From the NCBI RefSeq assembly GCF_002128425.1, contig NZ_NESS01000005.1:1-64000 (forward strand): a DNA stretch of 64,000 nt, read 5' to 3'. Below are positions 18,138 to 27,986 of this stretch, piece by piece; positions within the stretch are counted from its first letter, which is position 1, and every line of letters begins with the position of its first letter. The notes beneath the pieces are model-generated. The model searched no databases and was not told the origin of the DNA. It worked only from the letters and a program-made list of their open reading frames with translations. Source of the DNA: Gottfriedia acidiceleris. Lineage in GTDB: Bacteria > Bacillota > Bacilli > Bacillales > Bacillaceae_G. Position numbers and translations under genes: made by a program.

Positions 18138-19433
18138 TTACATATGAAGCCCTTGTTCACGTTCTTTCTTTCCTCCACGTGACCAAATTACAACCGGTAT
18201 AAGGATTAAGGACAAAATTCCACCAGCTAATGATAATGTTGCGTAACTTGAATTGGCTACAATCATTCCAGACAATGCGCCTCCTGAAGCCCCAGCTAGT
18301 GCGATTAATACATCCACAGTTCCTTGAGTCTTTGCGCGTGTAGTAGAATCTGTTGAATCAACGATTTGAGCAGTACCACTGATTAGTCCAAAATTCCAAC
18401 CTAATCCTAGTAATGAAAGTGCAACCACTAGGAGAATCATAGAATCGCTTGGCGCTGATGCGGCTAATACACCTGCTAGTAATAAAGTGGATCCCGCTGC
18501 GATTGACATTGCCGTTCGACCTATTTTATCTACAAGAATTCCGGTAATGAGTGAAGGAAGATACATTGAGCCAATGTGGAACGCAATTACTATACCTACT
18601 TCGTTTAGTCCATGACCGTGATGTTTCATGTGAATGGGTGTCATTGTCATAATAGCAACCATAACAATTTGCGTTAGTACCATCGTCGTTGCTCCTACAG
18701 CAATACCCCTCTTTGCTTTCATACTTTCAATTTGTGTTGAATGAACTACATCCACTTTTTGTGTTTTATTTGATTCAATTATTTTTGCCAAAATCAACGG
18801 GTCTGGATTAAGCATTAGAAAAAGAAAAAGGCCGGCCAAAATAAAAGCAGTTGCGGATAAAATGAATGGACCTGCAAGTGCTGGCACGCCAATTGAGACT
18901 GCAAAATTTCCCATTGGTCCTACTAAGTTGGGACCTGCAACAGCACCAAATGTTGTAGAAACCATTGCAATACTGATTGCTTTTGCACGTTGTTTATTAT
19001 TTGCTAAATCTGTTCCAGCATATCTGGCTTGTAAATTAGTTGCTGTTCCTGCTCCATAAATCAATAGTGAAGCAAGTAATAAGATAATACTGTTTGTCAT
19101 TGCCGCAATTACTACACCGATTGCTCCTAGTCCACCAGTAAAAAATCCTGCCGCAAGCCCAATTCGTCTACCAAATCTTTGAGAAAGCCTACCGACAATT
19201 AATGCCGCTCCTGCTGAACCTAATGTAAAAAGGGATGCTGGAAGACCAGTAAAAGCATCTGTACCAAGCATTTGTTGAGCTAGCAGTGCACCGACTGTAA
19301 CCCCGGCAGCTAACCCTGCTCCACCAAAAATTTGCGAAATGCTAACCATCAATAATGTCCGTTTATATAGCATTTTTTGTTTTTCTTCTGAATTCACATA
19401 ATCCATTGCAAAATTATGCGCTCGATTATTCAT
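18138..19433 (-). CDS. MFS transporter
   Basis: 431 residues with 12 predicted membrane helices. The loop between helices 2 and 3 has the MFS signature GRLSQRFGRRIGLAAG, and the second half carries the weaker copy GILVDKIGRTAMSIAAG. The cytoplasmic central loop (NPDPLILAKIIESNKTQKVD) divides two six-helix halves. An N-terminal 25-residue hydrophilic tail precedes helix 1. It looks like a drug or small-molecule exporter of the DHA type, but no substrate is identifiable. It stands alone with no adjacent regulator. Confidence 0.88.
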   Translation of the reverse strand: MNNRAHNFAMDYVNSEEKQKMLYKRTLLMVSISQIFGGAGLAAGVTVGALLAQQMLGTDAFTGLPASLFTLGSAGAALIVGRLSQRFGRRIGLAAGFFTGGLGAIGVVIAAMTNSIILLLASLLIYGAGTATNLQARYAGTDLANNKQRAKAISIAMVSTTFGAVAGPNLVGPMGNFAVSIGVPALAGPFILSATAFILAGLFLFLMLNPDPLILAKIIESNKTQKVDVVHSTQIESMKAKRGIAVGATTMVLTQIVMVAIMTMTPIHMKHHGHGLNEVGIVIAFHIGSMYLPSLITGILVDKIGRTAMSIAAGSTLLLAGVLAASAPSDSMILLVVALSLLGLGWNFGLISGTAQIVDSTDSTTRAKTQGTVDVLIALAGASGGALSGMIVANSSYATLSLAGGILSLILIPVVIWSRGGKKEREQGLHM

Positions 19434-19611
19434 TTATACACCTTCTTCTGTCGTGCGATTTTAAAAAATAATTGCAATAATATTAATAAATGTAACCGTT
19501 TAATTACATCTCTTTTATTTTAACAAATATCTATTTATATCAAACTATTATTTTTATTTTCTTTCGTAATTTAAAAATTGAGCATCATATTATTCAAGTT
19601 AACATATAAAA

Positions 19612-19645
19612 CAAATGCATCGAGCCTTTTGACTTGATGCATTTT
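19612..19645. terminator. Terminator of yjdM/phnA
   Basis: AAATGCATC and GATGCATTT pair around a 14-base loop, with T-rich flanks on both strands. It begins about 30 bp after the stop of the zinc-ribbon gene. Confidence 0.7.
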
Positions 19646-19674
19646 TCTATTCATCGAAATTAAAAATAACGATA

Positions 19675-20013
19675 CTACACTTTTTTAACAAACTCTGACT
19701 TCAACTTCATGGCACCAAAACCTTCAATTTTACAATCAATATCATGATCGCCTTCAACTAATCGGATACTTTTCACTTTTGTACCAATTTTAACAACAAG
19801 TGATGTTCCCTTTACTTTTAAATCTTTTATAACCGTTACAGAATCGCCATCGTTTAAAATATTTCCGTTTGCATCTTTCACTACTTTTGTTTCGTCATTC
19901 TTATTTTCTGTTTCCATTGTCCATTCATAACCACATTCTGGACAAATGAAAAGATTTCCATCTTCATATGTATATGCTGAATTACATTTAGGACAATTAG
20001 GTAGATTTTCCAT
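19675..20013 (-). CDS. yjdM: YjdM/PhnA family zinc-ribbon protein
   Basis: 112 residues, the normal family length. The N-terminal zinc ribbon [21 protein letters not shown] (about 8-28) is followed by the PhnA domain [26 protein letters not shown] and [22 protein letters not shown]. The name phnA was given from alkylphosphonate operons in E. coli, but no phosphonate genes are near and the real role of the family is unclear. Monocistronic, with a hairpin downstream. Confidence 0.93.
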   Translation of the reverse strand: MENLPNCPKCNSAYTYEDGNLFICPECGYEWTMETENKNDETKVVKDANGNILNDGDSVTVIKDLKVKGTSLVVKIGTKVKSIRLVEGDHDIDCKIEGFGAMKLKSEFVKKV

Positions 20014-20220
20014 TGTTTTTCCTCCGCTCGTTGATCAAATCTTTACTGTTTACTTAACCTCTATATACTGGCATACCCCTATTATTAATACAAGATTAAA
20101 ATATCATTATCAAATTTTAATTATATTGTTAAGGTTAATTTAAGAATTGACCTGTAAGATAAAGATATAGATAGAACCTTCTTCATTATGAAAATAAGTC
20201 CCCAATTATTTTCATATATA

Positions 20221-20256
20221 AAATAGCTCATGACGATCATGTCATGAGCTATTTTG
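20221..20256. terminator. Terminator of hflX-ynbB operon
   Basis: AAATAGCTCATGAC and GTCATGAGCTATTT form a 14-bp perfect stem around GATCAT just after the ynbB stop. T-rich sequence follows on the minus strand. Confidence 0.8.
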
Positions 20257-20258
20257 TT

Positions 20259-21530
20259 TTAAATTTCTAATAGATTTTTTTCAATTAAAGAGTTAACTGC
20301 CGAACAAATTGCAATTTTCACGTGAGCATAAGTTAAGCCACCTTGAACGTATGCAACATATGGGGCTCTTATTGGACCGTCAGCCGTTAATTCAATACTT
20401 GCACCTTGGATAAATGTCCCTGCTGCCATAATTACATCATCTTCATATCCAGGCATATAGTTTGCTGTTGGCGTAAAATGTGCATTGATTGGGGAAGCCG
20501 CTTGAATTGCCTGACAAAATGCAATCATTTTTTCTTTGTCATCAAATTGAACAGATTGAATTAAATCTGTTCTTACAGCATCCCATGAAGGGTTTGTATT
20601 CATTCCAAGCTTCTCTAAAAACGCTGCAGTAAATAAAGCACCTTTTAATGCTTGACCTGTAATATGTGGTGCCATAAAAAATCCATGATACATATCTTGT
20701 AACGCATAAAGAGAAGCACCAGCTTCACGTCCAATACCTGGAGATGTTAAACGATAGCCACATTTTTCAACTAAATCTTTTCGTCCAACAATATATCCAC
20801 CTGTTTTTGCAAGTCCACCACCAGGATTTTTGATTAATGAACCTGCCATTAAATCAGCTCCTACATGGCATGGTTCTTGTTTTTCAACAAACTCACCATA
20901 GCAATTATCTACAAAAACAATGACATTTGGATCAATTTCTTTTACAAAATCAATCATCTCTTTAATTTGTTCAATTGTATATGAAGGTCTTGTTCCGTAA
21001 CCTTTTGAACGCTGAATACCGATTACTTTCGTATTACTATTCATTCGATTGGCTACTTTTTCATAATTGATTCGTTCGTCATTAACTAATTCGATTGATT
21101 CATACCCAATCCCAAAGTCTTTTAATGAGCCATTTCCACTTTCACCACGAATCCCTACAATTTCCTCTAATGTATCGTATGGTTTCCCGGTTATGTATAA
21201 AAGCTCATCCCCTGTTCTTAGTACACCAAATAAAGCTGTTGAAATTGCATGAGTTCCAGAAATGATCTGTGGTCTAACTAAACCAGCTTCCCCACCTAAA
21301 ACATCAGCAAAAATTTCCTCTAATGTATCTCTTCCGATATCATCATAACCATATCCAGTTGTTGGGATAAAATGACTATCACTTACTTTATGCTTTCGAA
21401 AGCTTTGTAAAACTTTGAACTGGTTATATTCAATCACTTCGTCAATTTCTTTATGAGCTTCTGAAATTAATTTTTCAACATCTTCCACTAATGGTGCAAT
21501 TTTTTCCCCGTTTGATAAAAATTCTAGCAT
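20259..21530 (-). CDS. ynbB: YnbB, aluminum-resistance / methionine gamma-lyase family PLP protein
   Basis: 423 residues. Conserved blocks include YGYDDIGRDTLEEIFADVLGG, a PLP-site block SLIKNPGGGLAKTGGYIVG with the probable Schiff-base Lys, and DNCYGEFVE with the Asp that contacts the cofactor. The family is annotated both as aluminium resistance protein and as methionine gamma-lyase-like; its reaction is not settled. It starts 3 bp after hflX, so the two are one operon, the same order seen in B. subtilis near spoVK. Confidence 0.94.
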   Translation of the reverse strand: MLEFLSNGEKIAPLVEDVEKLISEAHKEIDEVIEYNQFKVLQSFRKHKVSDSHFIPTTGYGYDDIGRDTLEEIFADVLGGEAGLVRPQIISGTHAISTALFGVLRTGDELLYITGKPYDTLEEIVGIRGESGNGSLKDFGIGYESIELVNDERINYEKVANRMNSNTKVIGIQRSKGYGTRPSYTIEQIKEMIDFVKEIDPNVIVFVDNCYGEFVEKQEPCHVGADLMAGSLIKNPGGGLAKTGGYIVGRKDLVEKCGYRLTSPGIGREAGASLYALQDMYHGFFMAPHITGQALKGALFTAAFLEKLGMNTNPSWDAVRTDLIQSVQFDDKEKMIAFCQAIQAASPINAHFTPTANYMPGYEDDVIMAAGTFIQGASIELTADGPIRAPYVAYVQGGLTYAHVKIAICSAVNSLIEKNLLEI

Positions 21531-21533
21531 TGA

Positions 21534-22802
21534 TTATTGCTCCTTATGTATTCTATATCTTTTAACTGTATCATAAATTGAATGTTCCTTGAAAACGTAC
21601 CCAGTAATTTGGTAAATTTCTGTTTCTTCATTAAAGTTGATCGATTCAATCATCGTTAATTTTTTGATTTCATGAATCAATTTGCCCTCATATGCTGGTA
21701 CAAATGCCTCGAAATATTCCATATATTGCTTACATTCAAATTCAATTCTTTGACGTAATTTTCCTAAATCCTCTTCATTTAAAGCACTCATTTCAATAAA
21801 ACCTTCAGATGGTGAAGGTACAAAGTCCTCATGAACTTGATCTATTTTATTATAGACCGTTAATATTGGGATATTTTCAACATCTAAATCATTCAATAAT
21901 TTAGAAACTGTCATTTCATGGCTTTTATAATTTTCATGAGATGCATCGACAACGTGCAGAATGAAATCCGCTTCAGTTGCTTCTTCAAGTGTTGAACGGA
22001 ATGCTGCAATAAGTGAAGTTGGTAAATCCTGAATAAAACCAACTGTATCAGTGAGTAAAGTTGTCATTCCATTTGATAAAACAAATTTTCTTGTTGTGGG
22101 ATCTAATGTCGCAAATAGTAAATCTTGTTCATACACATCAGATTTAGTTAGACGGTTAAATAATGTTGATTTTCCTGCATTTGTATAACCGACTAACGAA
22201 ATATGAAACATTTCATTTTTCTTACGTCGCTCACGATAGCGCTTACGATGTTCAACGATTACGTTTAATTGCTGTTTAATATCATCAATTCGTTTTCGAA
22301 TATGACGACGATCAGATTCTAGCTTTGTTTCACCAGGTCCTCTTGTACCAATACCTCCACCAAGTCTCGATAACTCTGTCCCTTGACCAACTAGTCTTGG
22401 CATTAAATATTGTAATTGAGCTAATTCAACTTGCAATTTACCTTCTTTTGTTTTTGCTCTCTGTGCAAATATGTCTAAAATTAACTGCGTACGATCAATT
22501 ACTCTTTTTTCTAATCTTGCTGATAAATTACGTATTTGAGAAGGAGTCAGTTCATTATTAAAAATAACAACATCTGGTTCCAACTCTGCGATTGCTGCTT
22601 CTAACTCTTCTACTTTACCTGTTCCTATGTATAACGCTGAATGATACTTAGTTCTTTTTTGCGAGGTAACTAAAACTACTTCTCCATTCGCCGTTTTCGT
22701 AAGTGATGCTAATTCATCCATTGAATAATTAAAACGATCATCATCTACATTTTGAAGCTGACATCCAACTAATATGGCTTTTTCTCTTAATTCTTTCGAC
22801 AC
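21534..22802 (-). CDS. hflX: Ribosome-associated GTPase HflX
   Basis: 422 residues. GTG 22802 lies eight bases after AAAGGTGG. The N-terminal HflX domain contains the GTP-independent ribosome-binding part ([21 protein letters not shown]) and the Gly-rich loop [13 protein letters not shown]. The G domain has G1 [10 protein letters not shown]3 [10 protein letters not shown] and G4 NKID. HflX splits or rescues stalled ribosomes, particularly under heat or antibiotic stress. Operon with ynbB; no special regulation is visible. Confidence 0.97.
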   Translation of the reverse strand: MSKELREKAILVGCQLQNVDDDRFNYSMDELASLTKTANGEVVLVTSQKRTKYHSALYIGTGKVEELEAAIAELEPDVVIFNNELTPSQIRNLSARLEKRVIDRTQLILDIFAQRAKTKEGKLQVELAQLQYLMPRLVGQGTELSRLGGGIGTRGPGETKLESDRRHIRKRIDDIKQQLNVIVEHRKRYRERRKKNEMFHISLVGYTNAGKSTLFNRLTKSDVYEQDLLFATLDPTTRKFVLSNGMTTLLTDTVGFIQDLPTSLIAAFRSTLEEATEADFILHVVDASHENYKSHEMTVSKLLNDLDVENIPILTVYNKIDQVHEDFVPSPSEGFIEMSALNEEDLGKLRQRIEFECKQYMEYFEAFVPAYEGKLIHEIKKLTMIESINFNEETEIYQITGYVFKEHSIYDTVKRYRIHKEQ

Positions 22803-22927
22803 AAAATTCCACCTTTACTTTAAACAATTATAAGCAATTAAATCTTCTTTACTCTTAACTGTCTCTTTATTATAATGATATCTGGACTATTTTTCATCTT
22901 TTTATTGGAGGGCAGGGGAATTGCTTT

Positions 22928-23581
22928 TTGGAAACATGGGAGTTATTTAGCATTATTGGTACTATTTCCTTTGCATTAAGTGGTGCAGTAGTCGCAATGG
23001 AAGAAGACTATGATTTATTTGGTGTCTATATTCTAGGCTTTGCTACAGCCTTTGGTGGCGGTGCATTACGTAATTTATTAATAGGTTATCCAATTAACTA
23101 TTTATGGAATCAAACAACAAATTTTACAATTGCTTTAGTTGCGATGACAATTATCTTTTTCTTTCCGCAATTATCAAATAAACCTTTTAAAAAATTAGAT
23201 ATTTTATTCGATTCAATCGGCTTATCCGCTTTTGCAATTCTCGGAGCAAATTATGCAATGGAACTAAAATTACCTGTTAGCGCTGTTATCGTTGCTTCTG
23301 TTTTAACTGGAATAGGTGGAGGAATCGTGCGAGATCTACTAGCAAAACGAAAACCAATGGTATTACATTCAGAAGTCTATGCTTTTTGGGCAATACTTGT
23401 AGGCGTTTTAATTGGTAATAAATTTGTTGATACAAATTTTGAACTATTATTATTATTCATTGTTATTGTTCTTCTTAGACTATTATCTGTACATTATAAT
23501 TGGAGTCTACCTAAAAGATCATTTAAAGACTCTAGCTCTACAATTAGTTTAAACGAATCAAACACTCAAAAATTAAATTAA
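22928..23581 (+). CDS. TRIC-family cation channel protein (UPF0126)
   Basis: 217 residues with about seven membrane helices. TTG 22928 has AGGGGA eight bases upstream. The family repeats are clear: ISFALSGAVVAMEEDYDLFG and TAFGGGALRNLLIGYP in the first half, then IGLSAFAILGANYAMEL and LTGIGGGIVRDLLAKRKP in the second. Members form trimeric monovalent cation channels homologous to animal TRIC. The tail (NESNTQKLN) is hydrophilic. It is divergent from hflX, with a terminator directly downstream. Confidence 0.92.
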   Translation: METWELFSIIGTISFALSGAVVAMEEDYDLFGVYILGFATAFGGGALRNLLIGYPINYLWNQTTNFTIALVAMTIIFFFPQLSNKPFKKLDILFDSIGLSAFAILGANYAMELKLPVSAVIVASVLTGIGGGIVRDLLAKRKPMVLHSEVYAFWAILVGVLIGNKFVDTNFELLLLFIVIVLLRLLSVHYNWSLPKRSFKDSSSTISLNESNTQKLN

Positions 23582-23599
23582 ATAAATAAGTCCAATAAA

Positions 23600-23632
23600 A
23601 ACAAACCTTTTAAAATATTGGTTTGTTTTTTT
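23600..23632 (+). terminator. Terminator of TRIC gene
   Basis: ACAAACC and GGTTTGT pair around a 12-base AT-rich loop, followed by TTTTTT. It begins 20 bp after the stop. Confidence 0.85.
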
Positions 23633-23741
23633 ATATTGTAAGACAAATAGTTGATCTATTCCCCCTCGGATCTTTCGCTTCTTTGCAACAATCAACTGTC
23701 TCATTTTTCATTACCACGAAAAAACAAACCTAAAAAAGCGT

Positions 23742-24770
23742 TTGTTTTCTTCACATAATTTACCTATACTTGCCAACACTATTTTAGAAATTTATTTAAA
23801 AGTGGAATTTCATTTAAAGAGATATAATATAACAAACCATTCAGTCGAGACAATTGATGAATTTTTGCTTCCTACTAATGATGAAATTCTTTGGTATCAC
23901 TTCAATAATAAATCCTTTGATAAGTTATCTATTATTATTGAAAGTTTAACGATTCATCCATTAGCAAAAAAGAAACTTTTACATAGTGAATATATGCCAA
24001 GAATAAATATTTTTAAAAACGAGGCAGTACTTTCCCTCTATGCTTTAACTAAGTTATTTAAACCTACAAAAATCAATATTCTTGTTTGTAGTAAGTTAAT
24101 TATTTCATATATAGAAGATCATGAAATAGACCTATTCAAATATGTAACTCAAGAGTTCAATCAAAATTATATTAAGGTGGATCATGCTGGTCATGTTTTA
24201 TATCAAATTTTTCATGAAGTTATTGAGAAGTTCCTTATTTCAATTGATCGGTTTGCAAATGAGATTGAAGAAATTGAACGAGACCTTTTTAATGACCCAT
24301 TTCGAAAAGATTTAGATCACAAAATTTTCAATTGGAAAGTGCAACTTCAAGATCTAAGACAACTAGTCGAACCGCAAGTAAATGTCATTACCAAATTGTA
24401 GAAGCAGATTTTCCATTCTTAAGTCAGGATGCAGGTTTTTATTTTAATGAATTGAAAGAGAATTATGAACGTATTATTAATGCCCTTGATAATTTTAAAG
24501 AAAATATGGCAGGCATTATAGAATTACAAATGTCCTTAAAATCTGACCGTACAAATGATATTATGAAAACTTTAACACTAATTAAGTGCGATATTTTTGC
24601 CGATGTCTTTTATCGCAGGTTTTTACGGCATGAATTTTATAAATATGCCTGAGTTAAAATGGAAGTATGGTTATTTATATTGTATTATCCTCAATATTTT
24701 AATTGGGGTCATTATTTCAATTTATTTTAACATGAAAGGCTGGTGGGGAAGAAAGCATCATGTAAAATAG
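23742..24770 (+). pseudogene. Frameshifted CorA-family magnesium/cobalt transporter
   Basis: Three adjoining reading frames together make one CorA-like protein. Frame one covers 23742-24401, ending NVITKL at a stop. A one-base loss there moves the reading to VEADFPFLSQDAGFYFNEL. A one-base gain near 24581 moves it again to SAIFLPMSFIAGFYGMNF and on to WWGRKHHVK with a stop at 24770. The YGMNF (GMN) signature and the two C-terminal membrane helices are intact but only across the shifts. The apparent TTG start at 23742 has no ribosome site, so the N-terminus may be damaged too. CorA proteins are pentameric Mg/Co channels; this copy should be inactive unless the shifts are sequencing errors. Confidence 0.88.
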
Positions 24771-24778
24771 CCAAGGGT

Positions 24779-25726
24779 TCAATTAATCGAGTCGATTTTG
24801 TCTGAAGTAAATAAGTCCTTTTCTTCTATTCTCATTAATATTTCTCGATTAAATTCGGTTTCAGATACTAATCTTGTAGCTTGTGTCCTGATCGATTTTT
24901 CAACAATATTACGGACAAATCGTCCATTGCTAAAATGAGCCCGATTTTCAAGTTTTGCCTTTTGGATAAAGTCTCGTAATCGATATTCCGCTTCCCGGGA
25001 TAGAATATATTCTCGGTCAACAAACATCTTTTTTGATATATCTAGAAGCTCCTTTACTGAATAATCCTGGAATTCTAAAATGAATGGAAACCTTGATTTT
25101 AGTCCAGGATTCAAACTTAAGAAATAATCCATTTCAGAAGAATAACCAGCTAAGATCAGTACAAAGTCACCATGCTTATCTTCCATATGTTTAACAAGTG
25201 TATCAATCGCTTCTTTTCCGAAATCTTTTTCCCCACCACGGCCTAGTGAGTATGCCTCATCAATAAAAAGAATGCCACCATTTGCTTTTTTTACTAAATC
25301 TCTAGTTTTTTGAGCAGTGTGACCAATGTATTCACCGACTAAATCAGCTCGTTCAGCTTCAATTAAGTGGCCTTTTGACAATACACCCATTTTCAAAAAT
25401 AATTGACCGATAATCCTTGCAACAGTCGTTTTTCCAGTCCCTGGATTGCCTTTAAACAACATATGCAATACTTGTTTTTCAGCTTTTAAGTTTAATTCTT
25501 CTCTTTTTTTATTAATAAATATCCAAGCATAAATTTCATGAATCATTTTTTTTATTTCATCCATCCCAATTAAATGCCTTAATTGATCCTCTATTTCAAC
25601 TAATAATTCATGTTTAGGCTGTTTCACTGTTTCGATACTTGGATTTGGAGAAACCTCTCCCCTTTTCACTGTATTAAGTACAACATTTATTTGGCCGTTA
25701 TCTTTTAATCGAATTGGCTGCTCCAA
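24779..25726 (-). CDS. spoVK: Stage V sporulation protein K (AAA ATPase)
   Basis: 315 residues from TTG 25726, six bases after GAGAGGTG; a GTG three codons earlier is possible. The start at TTG aligns with the SpoVK N-terminus I know from B. subtilis, where a short basic segment leads into NGQINVVLN. CbbX-type AAA features: KQVLHMLFKGNPGTGKTT (Walker A), ILFIDEAYSL (Walker B), and the sensor region FVLILAGYSSEMD. SpoVK is needed for spore maturation in the mother cell. It lies next to the hflX-ynbB region as in B. subtilis, here with corA and an integrase gene inserted around it. Confidence 0.95.
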   Translation of the reverse strand: MEQPIRLKDNGQINVVLNTVKRGEVSPNPSIETVKQPKHELLVEIEDQLRHLIGMDEIKKMIHEIYAWIFINKKREELNLKAEKQVLHMLFKGNPGTGKTTVARIIGQLFLKMGVLSKGHLIEAERADLVGEYIGHTAQKTRDLVKKANGGILFIDEAYSLGRGGEKDFGKEAIDTLVKHMEDKHGDFVLILAGYSSEMDYFLSLNPGLKSRFPFILEFQDYSVKELLDISKKMFVDREYILSREAEYRLRDFIQKAKLENRAHFSNGRFVRNIVEKSIRTQATRLVSETEFNREILMRIEEKDLFTSDKIDSIN

Positions 25727-25984
25727 ACATGACACCTCTCTTTATTCTGTCGCACATTTATTTTACATCTATAAATAGCTCTCCACGAAAGTCTCATTAT
25801 TTTTCGTTTATTCGCTTTTTGTAAGGAATTTCCTACATTACGTTTTTACTATTATATGTACGAACAATTAAATTCAAAACTTTTATTCTAAAGACTTACT
25901 TTTAAATGGTTAAGATTGCTAAATTTTACTAAATTCTATTAACTTATTTGATATAATTATAGAAAAAGAGAAGAGTTGATAAAT

Positions 25985-26974
25985 TTGACAATCCCAAACT
26001 TAACGACTGCTACTTTACATGATGTCATCTTGCAATTTGCCTCTCACTTAAATAGTAAGGGAAGAAAAGAATCTACTATAAAACGATATTGCTATGATTT
26101 GGAAGAATGTTTCCGATATTTTAAAAAAGTTAATGACAGTTTTAGTACATTACAAGTTCAAAATTTTAATGATTATTTCTATTATTTAACATCTGAACGT
26201 GGATATAACGAGAAAACGATGCACCGAATTTATGTCGTACTAAATCAATTTTATAAGTTTTTACATTCTAAAAATTCTACAATCGAAAATATCATTCCAT
26301 TCACTAACTATTTAGCTGGACCTTCACGCGCTCTTTCAACGGACGATTTTATCACACAAGAAGAAGAAAAAAAATTACTATCAATTGTTCAATCCACTAC
26401 AGATTTGTCAGAAAAACAATTAAAAGTTAGACCATTTTTAATGGATCGCAACGAAATTATGATTCGTTTTATGCTTTTTTATGGACTAACTTTGAAGGAA
26501 TTAATTGATTTACAAATGAGAGACATAAACTTCGCTTTAAATGAACTTGTTGTCCATAGCAAGGAAGGGATTAAAAGAACAGTAATTCTCACAAAAGAAG
26601 ATCGAATGCTCTTATATAATTATTTTGTCACGATACCCGAGCCAGTAAGACCTCATTATCATTCAACTCATCCGCTCTTTGTTGCATTTGATTTTAACCG
26701 TATGACATTCCATTGGGTTTACGATATTGATTCCCCAAAAGCACTAACTGAAATTGCATTTCAAAAAATGCTTAGGTTAGAAGTCAAAAGAGCCGGGCTT
26801 AGAAAAGGACTTTGTTCTCAACATTTAAGAAACACTTTTATTCTACGGAAAATAAAAGAAGGATTATTAGTGGAAGATATTCAACAATTAGTTGGACTAA
26901 AGACATCAGTTTCTTTAAAAAGGTACTTTCAATTTTTTGAAGAAAATGAACGCCCAAATAAAAAAGAGTTATGA
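25985..26974 (+). CDS. Tyrosine-recombinase-like protein with altered active site
   Basis: 329 residues from TTG 25985, which is better spaced from AGAAGAG than TTG 25976. An N-terminal SAM-like core-binding domain spans about 10-105 (SHLNSKGRKESTIKRYCYDLEEC). The catalytic domain spans about 120-320. The second box (SQHLRNT, His280 and Arg282) and the Tyr (LKRYFQF, Tyr314) are present. The first Arg, usually in GLRxxEL, is Thr169 in GLTLKEL, and the His/Trp of LLGHxx is Leu305 in LVGLKT. So two of the six usual active-site residues are missing. It sits between spoVK and hfq-miaA. The family is Xer-like; catalytic activity is doubtful. Confidence 0.85.
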   Translation: MTIPNLTTATLHDVILQFASHLNSKGRKESTIKRYCYDLEECFRYFKKVNDSFSTLQVQNFNDYFYYLTSERGYNEKTMHRIYVVLNQFYKFLHSKNSTIENIIPFTNYLAGPSRALSTDDFITQEEEKKLLSIVQSTTDLSEKQLKVRPFLMDRNEIMIRFMLFYGLTLKELIDLQMRDINFALNELVVHSKEGIKRTVILTKEDRMLLYNYFVTIPEPVRPHYHSTHPLFVAFDFNRMTFHWVYDIDSPKALTEIAFQKMLRLEVKRAGLRKGLCSQHLRNTFILRKIKEGLLVEDIQQLVGLKTSVSLKRYFQFFEENERPNKKEL

Positions 26975-26992
26975 TTTCTATAATCATAACTC
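26966..26992. terminator. Bidirectional terminator
   Basis: GAGTTATGATT and AATCATAACTC form an 11-bp stem with a short loop. On the minus strand it is followed by TTTTTTA and ends paiB; on the plus strand it ends the recombinase gene, whose stop it overlaps. Confidence 0.75.
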
Positions 26993-27008
26993 CTTCTATA
27001 CTTCTTTT

Positions 27009-27635
27009 TTAAGAACTTGCATTTAGTTTAGCTTTCATAAGTTCTGCGATTTCTTTCGAAGAATATTTTTCTTCATTTTCCAAAGCTCTAATTACTTTTT
27101 CTCTTCTCTCATTCGAATGATTTTGACTTAACTTCTTTTTACCAATTAACTCTGTTACGTCTATTTTTAAACAAACTATTCCTGAAAGTAATTTTTCAAC
27201 ATAATCTGTGTGGTCTTCATATTTCCAAGGTTTTGATTGTCCTTTTTCAAAATAGTCGGTTGTTTTTAATACGATTTGTCTCATTTCATCCTTATTTTCA
27301 ATTGTTGTTACGTTTCCATAAGCATGAATTGCTGTATAGTTCCAAGTTGAAACTGTATTTTTTTCTTCATACCATGAAGCAGAAACATATGCATGAGGCC
27401 CTTGAAAAATTATTAAAGATTCCTTTCCATTCATCGTTTTCCATTGAGGATTTGGCCTAGCTAAATGTGTAATTAAAATTAATTTCTCTTGCTCTTCTTG
27501 AATGATGAATGGTAAATGAGTTGCATTTATTTTTGCCTCGTCATTATTTGATAATAATATTCCGAAGCTATTTTTCTTCATTTCAGTTATTAATTGATTT
27601 AGATCCGTTTCTTTAAATTCTTTTGGAACATACAT
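27009..27635 (-). CDS. paiB: PaiB-like FMN-binding regulator
   Basis: 208 residues, typical PaiB length. N-terminal MYVPKEFKETDLNQLI and the flavin-binding-fold blocks INATHLPFII, LITHLARPNPQWK and SWYEEKNTVSTWNYTAIHAYG match the family. PaiB has been described as a regulator of sporulation and protease genes with PaiA in B. subtilis; here paiA is not adjacent. An AGGAG site precedes the ATG. The gene is isolated between hairpins. Confidence 0.93.
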   Translation of the reverse strand: MYVPKEFKETDLNQLITEMKKNSFGILLSNNDEAKINATHLPFIIQEEQEKLILITHLARPNPQWKTMNGKESLIIFQGPHAYVSASWYEEKNTVSTWNYTAIHAYGNVTTIENKDEMRQIVLKTTDYFEKGQSKPWKYEDHTDYVEKLLSGIVCLKIDVTELIGKKKLSQNHSNERREKVIRALENEEKYSSKEIAELMKAKLNASS

Positions 27636-27693
27636 TTGAATTCTCCTCTTTAGTTTACATAATATAATTATTCGTTTTACATTTCTACATATT

Positions 27694-27731
27694 AAAAAAG
27701 AACATTGACCATAAGATCAATGCTCTTTTTT
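27694..27731 (-). terminator. Terminator of miaA-hfq operon
   Basis: On the minus strand, AAAAGAGCATTGA pairs with TCAATGTTCTTTT with one mismatch, then T residues follow. It lies just beyond the hfq stop. Confidence 0.82.
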
Positions 27732-27741
27732 ACAATTTATT

Positions 27742-27963
27742 TTACATTTCAATTTGTACATTTTTAGATGGTACAAACGTTGAAATTGCATGTTTATATA
27801 TTAACTGTTGCTTTCCTTCAACATCTAACAATACCGTAAAGTTATCAAAGCTTTTTACTTTACCTTTGATTTGAAATCCATTTAGTAAAAATACTGTAAC
27901 CGCTAGATTGTCTTTACGTAATTGGTTTAAGAACTGGTCTTGAATGTTGATTGATGTTTTCAT
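27742..27963 (-). CDS. hfq: RNA-binding protein Hfq
   Basis: 73 residues, the usual Gram-positive Hfq length. The Sm1 motif ([21 protein letters not shown]) and the Sm2 motif ([13 protein letters not shown]) are intact. Hfq forms hexamers that bind A-rich and U-rich RNA; in Bacillus its role in small-RNA regulation is mild. It starts 23 bp after miaA and is co-transcribed with it. AGGAGG is present just before the ATG. Confidence 0.97.
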   Translation of the reverse strand: MKTSINIQDQFLNQLRKDNLAVTVFLLNGFQIKGKVKSFDNFTVLLDVEGKQQLIYKHAISTFVPSKNVQIEM

Positions 27964-27986
27964 GTCCTTTTCCTCCTCTTCTACCT

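Noticed and set aside
23742-24770. Programmed ribosomal frameshift in the corA-like gene
   Set aside because: Two shifts of opposite sign are needed and no slippery heptamer or pseudoknot context is seen; decay or sequencing error is simpler.
25985-26974. Phage integrase marking a prophage or integrative element
   Set aside because: No other phage genes or attachment-site duplications are visible, neighbours are core genes, and the active site is degenerate.
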